Source: Prevotellaceae bacterium HUN156 (GTDB taxonomy: Bacteria > Bacteroidota > Bacteroidia > Bacteroidales > Bacteroidaceae). Taken from it: 64,000 nt of DNA. The notes beneath the pieces were generated by a model. The model was given only the letters and a program-made list of their open reading frames with translations, was not told the origin of the DNA and searched no databases. Below, one piece after another: positions 52,296 to 59,902 of the stretch (its first letter is position 1; each line of letters opens with the position of its first letter). The stretch spans positions 62,001-126,000 of the forward strand of contig FPIT01000005.1 in NCBI GenBank assembly GCA_900119285.1. Direction: 5' to 3'. Both the position numbers and the translations under genes were made by a program.

Positions 52296-53678
52296 ATGAA
52301 AAAGTTTTATTATCTGATTGCGATGGCCGTTATGGCTTTCACTTTCACAAGTTGTGAGGACGTTCCTGAGCCCTATGGTCAGCCAACGAATCCTAACTCC
52401 ACAACATCAGTAGATCCTGCTGGTACTGGTACTGCCGACAATCCATTCAACGTTGCCGCTGCTATTGCCAAGTGTAAGGAGATTGGTAATACCGTTTCTT
52501 CAGAGAAGTATTACATCAAGGGTTATGCTGCTTCTGCCGCAACTGCAGACGCTCAGTATGGTAACGTATCATTCGATATGACCGACTCTAAGGACGGTAA
52601 GGGTAAGAAGTTCAAGGCTTATCAGGTTGCAGGTACTGACGGTCAGAAACTGACTGAGGGCTACACCATCAACATTGGTGACGAGATTCTTCTCTATGGC
52701 CCCATATACAACTACAACAACTCTACCCCTGAGACTGCCGGTAAGGCCGCAGCCTACATCGTAACCGTTAATGGCGAGAAGACAAATGGTGGTAACGGAG
52801 GTGGTGTTACTCCACAGCCCACAGGTGACAACCTGCTTACTAACGGCGACTTCGAAACATGGGAAGGAGATAAGCCAGCCAACTGGAAGACTGCATCAAG
52901 CGCAGGCAATGCAACGCTGACGCAGAGCACTGATGCTCGTGGTGGCAGCTATTCTGTATCAGTAGGTTTCAATGCTACTAGCAACAAGCGTTTGGCTTAC
53001 AAGGAGCTGACACTGAAGGCTGGTACTTATACCTTCTCATTCTATGCTAAGGCAACTACAGCCGACAAGAGTCAGACTGAGGCTGGTTACGTTCCTGTAA
53101 CTAATGGTACTGCAGGCCAATACAAATATGGCGGCTATGTATCACTGAACAACACTGAGTGGACACTGGTTTCAACAACATTCACTCTGGAAGCAACAAC
53201 AACTGTAGCTCTGGTCATGATGAATCCTAAGAATTCAGATTACTGTGTAGCACAGAACATTCTTGTTGACGATGCAAGCCTGGTTACATCAGATGGTGGT
53301 ATCGATGAAAGCGGCAATACTGGTGGTGAAGGCGGTCAGACTGCCAACCATGGAACAGCAGAGGCTCCTCTGACAGTTGCTCAGGCTATTGCTCTTATCG
53401 ATGCAGAGTCAAACATTAGCGAAGCATACGTAAAGGGTAAGATTTCTCAGATTGACTCTTATAACGATAAGTACAAGAGCATTACCTACTGGATTTCTGA
53501 CGATGGTACAACAACTACTCAGCTTCAGGTATACAGCGGTAAGGGTCTTAATGGTGCTGATTTCGCATCTAAAGATGACCTGACAGTTGGAAAGACTGTG
53601 GTTATTAAGGGTGCTCTCAAGAAGTACAACAGCACTTATGAGTTTGACAAGACCAGCTCAATTATCTCTATCGATTAA
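52296..53678 (+). CDS. Surface lipoprotein: two OB-like domains around a carbohydrate-binding-like domain
   Basis: 460 residues with a lipoprotein signal (AVMAFTFTSC, Cys20). Residues ~45-165 repeat the OB-like unit of the upstream lipoprotein (NPFNVAAAIAKCKEIGNTVS, YYIKGYA, EILLYGPIYNYN). Residues ~185-340 look like a family 4/9-type carbohydrate-binding jelly roll (NLLTNGDFETWEGDKPANWK, LTLKAGTYTFSFYAKATTAD). Residues ~350-460 are another OB-like unit (SEAYVKGKISQIDSYNDKYK, VVIKGALKKYN). Gly-rich linkers join them. The shared unit suggests duplication from the upstream gene. Ligand unknown; deoxyribose/ribose polymers are one possibility. Confidence 0.75.
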   Translation: MKKFYYLIAMAVMAFTFTSCEDVPEPYGQPTNPNSTTSVDPAGTGTADNPFNVAAAIAKCKEIGNTVSSEKYYIKGYAASAATADAQYGNVSFDMTDSKDGKGKKFKAYQVAGTDGQKLTEGYTINIGDEILLYGPIYNYNNSTPETAGKAAAYIVTVNGEKTNGGNGGGVTPQPTGDNLLTNGDFETWEGDKPANWKTASSAGNATLTQSTDARGGSYSVSVGFNATSNKRLAYKELTLKAGTYTFSFYAKATTADKSQTEAGYVPVTNGTAGQYKYGGYVSLNNTEWTLVSTTFTLEATTTVALVMMNPKNSDYCVAQNILVDDASLVTSDGGIDESGNTGGEGGQTANHGTAEAPLTVAQAIALIDAESNISEAYVKGKISQIDSYNDKYKSITYWISDDGTTTTQLQVYSGKGLNGADFASKDDLTVGKTVVIKGALKKYNSTYEFDKTSSIISID

Positions 53679-53700
53679 GCAAAATCGAATATAATTCATC

Positions 53701-53738
53701 ATAGGCTGCACCCTACTCTGGCGTGCAGCCTATTTTTT
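53701..53738 (+). terminator. Terminator of the receptor operon
   Basis: Perfect stem ATAGGCTGCAC (53701-53711) with GTGCAGCCTAT (53723-53733), then TTTTT. Confidence 0.88.
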
Positions 53739-53749
53739 GTGCGTTTTCT

Positions 53750-53837
53750 ACGGCAGAAAACGATGGTTTCTTGCGTAGAAACCACTGTTTTCCAATAGCG
53801 AAAACAATGCTCTTCCAGCAAGAAAACCAGTCAGAGA
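53750..53837. repeat. 22-base periodic degenerate array (four units)
   Basis: Four abutting 22-base units start at 53750, 53772, 53794 and 53816; each has GAAAAC or GAAACC at bases 7-12. The first two units also form an imperfect hairpin. Non-coding gap between a terminator and the rpmE2 promoter. Confidence 0.65.
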
Positions 53838-53880
53838 AGAATCCATTATTGGGCGAAATAGTAAAATAAACCATGAAAGA

Positions 53881-53912
53881 TTTGGCAATTTCAGAAAATC
53901 TTCGTACCTTTG
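53881..53912 (+). promoter_or_regulatory. Promoter of the L31 gene
   Basis: TTTG (53881-53884), 20 bases, TACCTTTG (53905-53912), about 52 bases before the start codon. Confidence 0.8.
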
Positions 53913-53963
53913 CACCCTCAAAGTGTATTTATATCAAATAACAAGTAATAATTAACAAGTAAA

Positions 53964-54218
53964 ATGAAAAAAGGTATTCATCCAGAAAGCTATCGCCCCG
54001 TCGTGTTTAAGGACATGTCCAACGGCGATATGTTCCTTTCGCGTTCTACCGCTAAGACAAATGACACCGTAGAATTCGAAGGCGAAACTTACCCCGTGGT
54101 AAAGATTGAAATTTCGAGCACTTCTCACCCGTTCTATACCGGTAAGAGCAAGCTCGTCGACACCGCTGGTCGCGTCGACAAGTTCATGAGCCGCTACGGT
54201 AAGGCTGCGAAGAAATAA
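53964..54218 (+). CDS. rpmE2: 50S ribosomal protein L31, type B
   Basis: 84 residues. [20 protein letters not shown], then [20 protein letters not shown] and KFMSRYGK is the type B L31 pattern. The zinc-binding Cys residues of the other L31 form are absent, as expected for this form. Single-gene unit with its own promoter and terminator. Confidence 0.97.
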   Translation: MKKGIHPESYRPVVFKDMSNGDMFLSRSTAKTNDTVEFEGETYPVVKIEISSTSHPFYTGKSKLVDTAGRVDKFMSRYGKAAKK

Positions 54219-54243
54219 GATATTTCAAGCTGAACAAGACATT

Positions 54244-54298
54244 AAAGGTGCGTACAGGGTAGTTGCATATGCCTTGGTCGCACCTTTACATTTTCTCT
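54244..54298 (+). terminator. Terminator of the L31 gene
   Basis: AAAGGTGCG (54244-54252) with CGCACCTTT (54279-54287) around a 26-base loop, then ACATTTTCT. Confidence 0.65.
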
Positions 54299-54332
54299 AA
54301 AGTAACCTGTTAATACTAAAACTCCAAGACTT

Positions 54333-55271
54333 ATGAAGCACTTAATTCCCTTATTTATTGCATTAACTCTCATCTTTACAGCATGTGGAGATGACCAAAC
54401 TGACTATAAGATTGGCGGAAAGGGCGATCCTACTCCCGTTAATACCGACCCGCGACAGGCAAATGGTCCTGAGATTGCAAAATATAGCCTAGAATTCCCA
54501 GCACTTAAAGGTGGAAATAGCGATGTTATTGTCCATGAAGTTGAGTTAGACGCTGACACTCACATTTATGGTGTGAACTATAGCCTTGAATGGGACCACA
54601 ATAAAAAAGCTACACGTTGGGTTTGCTATAAGATGTACGACACAACTATGCAATCTAAATGGAACCGCAAGCAATGGGCTAACGGGGACCCATGGGATTA
54701 CGATCCAAATATTCCCCAATCAGAGCAACAAGCCACATATAGTGAGCTGAGCAAAAGTAGCTCTCCTTTCCCTGAGCCAAATAACTATTACGAAAAGGGA
54801 CATATCTTAGCCTCTGCAGACCGTCTATGTTCAAAAGAGGCGAATAGGCAAACATACTATATGACGAATATATATCCTATGGTATATAACTTTAATCATG
54901 GTGTTTGGCAATCATTAGAAAACAAAGTACGCTCTTGGGCAAACTCCTCAGACACCCTATACGTAGTTAAAGGAGGTACTATTGACGCTCAAAAGAACAT
55001 TCTTGGATATACCAAAGGAAATCACATAGTACCACGCTATTTCTATATGGCGCTGATGAAGAAGAAGGGAAACAAGTTGACGGCAATCGGTTTTTGGTTA
55101 GAGCATAACGACAACTCATCATGGGGAAAATTAAGTGAATATGCCTATAGCATACAAGAATTGCAAAACAAGACTGGCATTGATTTCTTCTGTAATCTGC
55201 CTAATGACACAGAAGATCAAATTGAGAACGTCAATCGCACACAGATGCTAAAAGACTGGAGTCTCAACTAA
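54333..55271 (+). CDS. Secreted DNA/RNA non-specific endonuclease (NUC1 type) lipoprotein
   Basis: 312 residues with a lipoprotein signal (TLIFTAC, Cys18). The beta-beta-alpha metal nuclease core is clear: NYYEKGHILASADR (~151-164) is the DRGH-type motif with His157 as general base, followed by YYMTNIYPMVYNFNHGVWQS LE, with metal-binding Asn187. Enzymes of this family cut single- and double-stranded DNA and RNA. The residue before GH is Lys rather than Arg (EKGH), as in many Bacteroidetes members. It should act on the cell surface or in the periplasm, matching the receptor and lipoprotein operon upstream. Confidence 0.92.
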   Translation: MKHLIPLFIALTLIFTACGDDQTDYKIGGKGDPTPVNTDPRQANGPEIAKYSLEFPALKGGNSDVIVHEVELDADTHIYGVNYSLEWDHNKKATRWVCYKMYDTTMQSKWNRKQWANGDPWDYDPNIPQSEQQATYSELSKSSSPFPEPNNYYEKGHILASADRLCSKEANRQTYYMTNIYPMVYNFNHGVWQSLENKVRSWANSSDTLYVVKGGTIDAQKNILGYTKGNHIVPRYFYMALMKKKGNKLTAIGFWLEHNDNSSWGKLSEYAYSIQELQNKTGIDFFCNLPNDTEDQIENVNRTQMLKDWSLN

Positions 55272-55285
55272 AAAAATGTAAATCG

Positions 55286-55317
55286 TTTGGTTAAACCAAG
55301 GAAAAGTCGTATCTTTG
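55286..55317 (+). promoter_or_regulatory. Promoter of the glutathione peroxidase and thioredoxin reductase genes, inside a hairpin
   Basis: TTTG (55286-55289), 20 bases, TATCTTTG (55310-55317). The -7 box overlaps the left arm of the hairpin at 55302-55341. Confidence 0.75.
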
Positions 55318-55341
55318 CTGAAAATGCTAGATACGACTTTT
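55302..55341 (+). terminator. Hairpin over the promoter: terminator or operator
   Basis: Perfect 13-bp inverted repeat AAAAGTCGTATCT (55302-55314) and AGATACGACTTTT (55329-55341). It can end the nuclease transcript and it also covers the start site of the next operon. Confidence 0.6.
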
Positions 55342-55373
55342 ATATTTGAAAAATATTACAACAAACAAAAACA

Positions 55374-55925
55374 ATGAGAACAGTTTATGAATTCTCTGTC
55401 AAGGACAGAAAAGGAAAAGATGTTTCACTTAAAGAGTATGCCAACGAGGTATTACTAATTGTCAACACAGCAACAAAATGTGGATTTACACCACAGTACG
55501 AGGAACTTGAGAAGCTGTATAGAGCACATCACAGTGAAGGTTTCGAGATTCTCGACTTCCCTTGCAACCAGTTTGGACAGCAGGCTCCTGGTACAGACGA
55601 GTCTATCCACGAATTCTGCAAGCTGAACTTCGGAACAGAATTCCCACGCTTTAAGAAAGTTAAGGTCAACGGAGAAGATGCAGACCCTCTGTTCAAATTC
55701 CTAAAAGAGCAGAAAGGTTTTGCTGGTTGGGACATGGAACACCCTATCGCACACATTCTTGACGACATGCTGACTAAGGCAGATCCTAAGTACAAGGAGA
55801 ATGCCGATATCAAATGGAACTTCACCAAGTTCTTAATCAACAAGAAAGGACAGGTGGTTGCACGTTTCGAGCCAACAGAAAAGATTGAGAATATTGAGAA
55901 GCAAATCAAAGATTTGCTTAAATAG
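55374..55925 (+). CDS. Glutathione peroxidase family thiol peroxidase
   Basis: 183 residues. Active-site Cys36 in VNTATKCGFTPQYEELEKLY, Gln in DFPCNQFGQQAPG and Trp148-Asn149 in KWNFTKFLINKKG form the catalytic set (Cys, not selenocysteine). Bacterial members usually take electrons from thioredoxin, and the next gene encodes thioredoxin reductase 15 bases later, which supports that here. Reduces peroxides in the cytoplasm. Confidence 0.94.
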   Translation: MRTVYEFSVKDRKGKDVSLKEYANEVLLIVNTATKCGFTPQYEELEKLYRAHHSEGFEILDFPCNQFGQQAPGTDESIHEFCKLNFGTEFPRFKKVKVNGEDADPLFKFLKEQKGFAGWDMEHPIAHILDDMLTKADPKYKENADIKWNFTKFLINKKGQVVARFEPTEKIENIEKQIKDLLK

Positions 55926-55940
55926 ACAAATAATAATTAG

Positions 55941-56873
55941 ATGGAACACGTTAAATGTTTAATAATCGGCAGTGGACCTGCAGGGTACACTGCTGCCATT
56001 TATGCAAGCCGAGCTAATCTGCACCCCGTAGAATATAGCGGCATGCAGCCAGGTGGTCAGTTGACACAGACCACCGAGGTAGAAAACTTCCCTGGCTATC
56101 CTCAGGGCGTTGACGGCAACCAGATGATGATGGATCTGCGCGAACAAGCAGAGCGCTTTGGTGCAGACATCCGCGATGGTAGCATTACACGCGTTGACTT
56201 CTCTAAACGTCCTTACCACCTATGGGACGAAGAAGGCAACGAGATTGAAGCCGAGACCGTCATTATTGCTACAGGAGCCTCAGCGAAGTACCTCGGCTTA
56301 GACGATGAACGCAAATACAATGGTCAAGGTGTATCTGCATGTGCCACCTGCGACGGATTCTTCTATCGCAAGAAAACTGTTGCTGTAGTTGGCGGTGGTG
56401 ATACTGCCTGTGAAGATGCGCTCTACTTGAGTGGCTTGGCCAAAAAGGTATACCTCATTGTTCGCAAGCCTTTCCTTCGTGCCTCACAGGTTATGCAAGA
56501 GCGCGTAAAAGCCGCAGAGAACATTGAAATTCTCTTTGAGCATAACACTTTAGGACTCTTTGGAGAAAACGGCGTAGAAGGCGCTCATTTGGTTAAGCGT
56601 AAAGGTGAGCCCGATGAACAGTTGGTAGATATCCAGATAGACGGCTTCTTCTTGGCTATCGGACATAAGCCCAATACAGACATCTTCAAAGAATGGCTCG
56701 ATACTGACGAAGTTGGCTATCTGAAGAAGATTGACGGAACGCCACGAACCAAGTTACCTGGCGTCTTCGTTGCTGGCGACTGCGCCGACCCAGTATATCG
56801 CCAAGCTATCAGTGCAGCAGGAACAGGTTGTCAGGCAGCCATTGAAGCCGAGCGTTTCTTGCTAGAGCATTAA
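55941..56873 (+). CDS. trxB: Thioredoxin reductase
   Basis: 310 residues, typical length. FAD-binding GSGPAGYTAAIYASRA (11-26), redox CATCDGFF (Cys134, Cys137), NADPH-binding VVGGGDTACEDAL and the C-terminal GVFVAGDCADPVYRQAISA. Passes electrons from NADPH to thioredoxin. Operon with the peroxidase gene. Confidence 0.97.
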   Translation: MEHVKCLIIGSGPAGYTAAIYASRANLHPVEYSGMQPGGQLTQTTEVENFPGYPQGVDGNQMMMDLREQAERFGADIRDGSITRVDFSKRPYHLWDEEGNEIEAETVIIATGASAKYLGLDDERKYNGQGVSACATCDGFFYRKKTVAVVGGGDTACEDALYLSGLAKKVYLIVRKPFLRASQVMQERVKAAENIEILFEHNTLGLFGENGVEGAHLVKRKGEPDEQLVDIQIDGFFLAIGHKPNTDIFKEWLDTDEVGYLKKIDGTPRTKLPGVFVAGDCADPVYRQAISAAGTGCQAAIEAERFLLEH

Positions 56874-56877
56874 AAGG

Positions 56878-56931
56878 CTAGAATAGCTAGGAGCAATCTA
56901 GAGATACTTAGGCTGTCCTAGGGAAACCTAG
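56878..56931. repeat. About 10-base periodic CTAG word array
   Basis: CTAG or TTAG starts at 56878, 56887, 56898, 56908, 56918 and 56928: six occurrences at 9-11 base steps directly after the thioredoxin reductase gene. CTAG is usually one of the rarest tetramers in bacterial DNA. Confidence 0.65.
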
Positions 56932-56957
56932 GAGAAAGAACTTAATAGAAAACAAAA

Positions 56958-57096
56958 AGAAAAACCTCGCTTCACAGCGAGGTTTTTCCGTAAAAACTAA
57001 ATTAATCAACCATAAACCTTAACCATTAAAAATCTCTTTTTTAGACTAAGAGTAAAATTAACTCTTAAATGTCGAGAATTCGCTAATTCCTTTCGA
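56958..57096 (-). ncRNA. Candidate small RNA
   Basis: Minus strand: TACTTTTG box (57109-57102) and, about 110 bases on, a strong terminator (56987-56960) with T-run. In between are a hairpin with arms GTCGA/TCGAC-like (57097-57071) and AAGAGT/ACTCTT (57066-57048). No coding frame. The upstream TTTG box is not clear. Confidence 0.4.
56960..56990. terminator. Bidirectional terminator after the thioredoxin reductase gene
   Basis: Perfect stem AAAAACCTCGC (56960-56970) with GCGAGGTTTTT (56977-56987). Works for trxB on the plus strand and has a T-run on the minus strand too. Confidence 0.88.
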
Positions 57097-57267
57097 CATT
57101 GCAAAAGTAATACAATTATTTGAAATACAGGTTTAGATAACATTAAAAATAGTTTAATTATCGTTATTTTTATGATTTTTCAACCTCAAATAACGTTTTT
57201 CAAACTAAAAACAACCATTTTAACATCTTTTTAACGACGAAATGGGTAATTTTCAGAGTAATTATTT

Positions 57268-57275
57268 TATATTTG
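57268..57275 (+). promoter_or_regulatory. Bacteroidetes-type -7 box
   Basis: TATATTTG. It lies after an in-frame ATG at 57242 and so favours the ATG at 57296 as the start of the regulator. Confidence 0.5.
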
Positions 57276-57295
57276 TGACGCAAATAATAAAACTC

Positions 57296-58369
57296 ATGAG
57301 TATATCTAACGTTATTTTAATCTGTATCAGCCTGTTCCTTGCTGCAATTTGTAGCAGATTATTACTTCGTCAGCAACCAAAGGAATATTCTCCGCAACTT
57401 CCTGCAGGATTAGGACTGCAGGTTTGCAACAATGACGTCATGCATTATATTAAAGAAACCACAAAGAGACTCATGCCTTTGATAGAAAGCAAGAAAATAA
57501 ATCTAAAGATAAAATGTGAGCCTGAAAGTATGATGGGATGGATTGATACTGAGCTTATAGACAATACATTATTAATATTATTATCCGATATCAGCAAACG
57601 TGTAGGCATTGGAGGAAAGGTTTCAATAATGATCTACACCAGCCCTCGCTATGATCGTATCTATATGCGCTTCATTGACAATGGTCTTCAAATGAGTAAA
57701 AGAAGCCTAACCGTATTAGACAATATGGTAACCTATCATCATGGCAGTATTAAGAACAACTATTTTGAGAAGGAAGGAAACACTGTGGTCATAGAAATGC
57801 CAATAAAAAAAGACGCTTACCGAACAGAAGAACAAAAAGGAATGCAACCTACAGAATTCAATATTCCAAACAATATAGAACTACATGTTCCAACAATAGA
57901 ATTACCTGACAGCTACGAAGAAGGATATGAAAGCATACGCGACATTATGCACACAGCACCACGACATGCCGAACAAGAATACCTGCAACGTGCCATTAAA
58001 TGTGTAAACGAGCATATCAGCGACACAGAATACGATCGTCAGGCTTTTGCATCGGACATGGGTAGCAGTATAAGCACACTCTACAACAAGATTCGCGCTA
58101 TCACAGGTAAGAGTCTTACTAACTTTACTCGCGACATCCGCATTGAAGCCGCATGTCAATTAGCAAAAGAGAATCCCGACTGGCGAGTCAGCGACATTGC
58201 CTATCAAGTTGGTTTCAAGGATCCGAAATACTTTGCCACATCCTTTAAGCGAGTAATGGGCACTCAACCCAAAGAGTATTTTGCAGAAATTAGAGAGGAG
58301 GCAGAAGCACTAAGTGAAAGAAACAAGGCGTTTAGTATTTGGGATAAACCAGAGCCCAAGAAAAGTTAG
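57296..58369 (+). CDS. Membrane-anchored AraC-family regulator with degenerate histidine-kinase-like domain
   Basis: 357 residues from the ATG at 57296. An N-terminal membrane helix (~3-22, VILICISLFLAAICSRLLL) is followed by a GHKL-like domain (~45-175): MHYIKETTKRLMPLIESKKI, the N-box-like ELIDNTLLILLSDISKRV, and RFIDNGLQMSKRSLTVLDNM; no phospho-accepting His is seen and the ATP-binding boxes look weak. No receiver domain. The C-terminal ~105 residues are a full AraC helix-turn-helix pair (YDRQAFASDMGSSISTLYNK, VSDIAYQVGFKDPKYFATSF). It looks like a hybrid two-component regulator stripped of sensor, His box and receiver. Its last 60 bases overlap the convergent symporter gene. Confidence 0.82.
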   Translation: MSISNVILICISLFLAAICSRLLLRQQPKEYSPQLPAGLGLQVCNNDVMHYIKETTKRLMPLIESKKINLKIKCEPESMMGWIDTELIDNTLLILLSDISKRVGIGGKVSIMIYTSPRYDRIYMRFIDNGLQMSKRSLTVLDNMVTYHHGSIKNNYFEKEGNTVVIEMPIKKDAYRTEEQKGMQPTEFNIPNNIELHVPTIELPDSYEEGYESIRDIMHTAPRHAEQEYLQRAIKCVNEHISDTEYDRQAFASDMGSSISTLYNKIRAITGKSLTNFTRDIRIEAACQLAKENPDWRVSDIAYQVGFKDPKYFATSFKRVMGTQPKEYFAEIREEAEALSERNKAFSIWDKPEPKKS

Positions 58370-59749
58370 TATTCCATTAAGCATCAGTAATTCATAACCA
58401 AAATGATAACCCGTTAACGCCCCTACGCCCCAATCAAGCAGATAGCATAGAAGAGGCGACAGCACTGCCACATATGGAACCCAACGATCGTTTACAGAGC
58501 GTTGGGTTAACAAGCCAAAAGCAAACAATCCCAATAACGGTCCATATGTATATGAAACTATTACATAGATGGCATCTATTAGGCTTGTAGAATTAACCAC
58601 CTTGAATAACAAGATGAAAAGCACAAAAATGCAGCACATAGTGAGATGTACTAGCTTACGTAACTTCTCATCACCTTCACGTTTAACGATATCTACACAA
58701 TAGATAGTAGTCAAAGAGGTCAGTGCAGAATCTGCACTAGAGAAGGATGCTGCAATGATGCCAAGAATAAATAGGTATGAGATGACTGGTGAGAATTGGG
58801 AGGAAAGTTGAACAAACTGAGGCAGTAGTTCATCACCAGTAACAGGCATTGCCCCACCCTGCTGTTGAAACCACAAGATAAGTAACACGCCCAATGACAA
58901 GAACAGCAGGTTAACTGGCACAAAAGCCCAACCATAAGTACACATATCCTTTTGTGCATCACGCAGCGACTTACACGTAAGATTCTTCTGCATCATATCC
59001 TGATCTAAGCCCGTCATCACTATTACGATAAACACACCGCTTAGAAACTGTTTCCAGAAGTTTTGTTTAGAAATCCAATCATCCCACACAAAGATTCTCG
59101 AGGATTCATGATTCCAGATGGTAGTCATAGCCTCACCTGTAGTCATGTTTAGATCTCCTATTACCTTATATATAATAAGGAGAAGGGCCGAGAAAAGACA
59201 AAAGGTCTGCAAAGAGTCAGTCCAAACCAATGTCTTTATACCTCCACGCCGGGTATATAACCATATCAAAAAGACTAGGCCTATCGTAGTAACAGTAAAT
59301 GGAACGCCTAATGATTCAAAGGCAAAACGCTGCAGAATAATACAAACCACATAGAACTTAAGCGTAGCACCTGCCATCTTACTCAACAAGAAAAAAGAAG
59401 AGCCTGTCAGGTGAGCTCGCTCTCCCAGTCGCTTTCCCAGAAAAGCATAAATTGAGGTAAGGTTCATACGATAATAAAGCGGTAATAGAACAAAAGCCAC
59501 CACCACATAGCCTAATACAAAACCAAGACACGTCTGCAGATACGTCATCTGTGAAGCCATCACCATACCTGGAACAGACACGAAGGTTACACCAGAGATA
59601 GAAGCGCCCACCATACCAAAGGCAACCATATACCAGGGAGAACGACGGTCAGCACGATAGAACGTCGCATTGGTTGCCTTACGTCCAGTCCAATGACTAA
59701 CTGCATAAAGCAAAGTAAAATAGGCTAAGACTAATAATATTATCGTCAT
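58310..59749 (-). CDS. Sodium:solute symporter family transporter
   Basis: 479 residues from the ATG at 59749; an upstream in-frame ATG would place the promoter box inside the gene. About 13 membrane helices. RRSPWYMVAFGMVGASISGV, TFVSVPG and the Na+-site helix GIIAASFSSADSALTSLTTI are typical of the SSS family. Substrate (sugar, sialic acid, amino acid or similar) cannot be read. It converges on, and overlaps, the regulator gene. Confidence 0.88.
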   Translation of the reverse strand: MTIILLVLAYFTLLYAVSHWTGRKATNATFYRADRRSPWYMVAFGMVGASISGVTFVSVPGMVMASQMTYLQTCLGFVLGYVVVAFVLLPLYYRMNLTSIYAFLGKRLGERAHLTGSSFFLLSKMAGATLKFYVVCIILQRFAFESLGVPFTVTTIGLVFLIWLYTRRGGIKTLVWTDSLQTFCLFSALLLIIYKVIGDLNMTTGEAMTTIWNHESSRIFVWDDWISKQNFWKQFLSGVFIVIVMTGLDQDMMQKNLTCKSLRDAQKDMCTYGWAFVPVNLLFLSLGVLLILWFQQQGGAMPVTGDELLPQFVQLSSQFSPVISYLFILGIIAASFSSADSALTSLTTIYCVDIVKREGDEKLRKLVHLTMCCIFVLFILLFKVVNSTSLIDAIYVIVSYTYGPLLGLFAFGLLTQRSVNDRWVPYVAVLSPLLCYLLDWGVGALTGYHFGYELLMLNGILTFLGLWFIPNTKRLVSFT

Positions 59750-59757
59750 AATGGCTG

Positions 59758-59765
59758 CAAAGGTA
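59758..59765 (-). promoter_or_regulatory. -7 box very close to the symporter start
   Basis: Minus-strand TACCTTTG (59765-59758), only 8 bases before the ATG at 59749, which would give a nearly leaderless mRNA. Confidence 0.5.
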
Positions 59766-59861
59766 CAAAAAACATTGAATGTTGAACATTGGACTTTGAA
59801 CTTTTTTGTTGGCAGCAGCAAATTTTTCACACTTCACTTTTCGCTTTTCACTTTATTTTCG

Positions 59862-59869
59862 TAATTTTG
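59862..59869 (+). promoter_or_regulatory. Bacteroidetes-type -7 box for the tryptophan synthase beta gene
   Basis: TAATTTTG, 33 bases before the start at 59903, with TTCG 18 bases upstream as a weak partner. Confidence 0.55.
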
Positions 59870-59902
59870 CAAACGGTATTTCCTAACCAAAAACAAGTAA
59901 CA

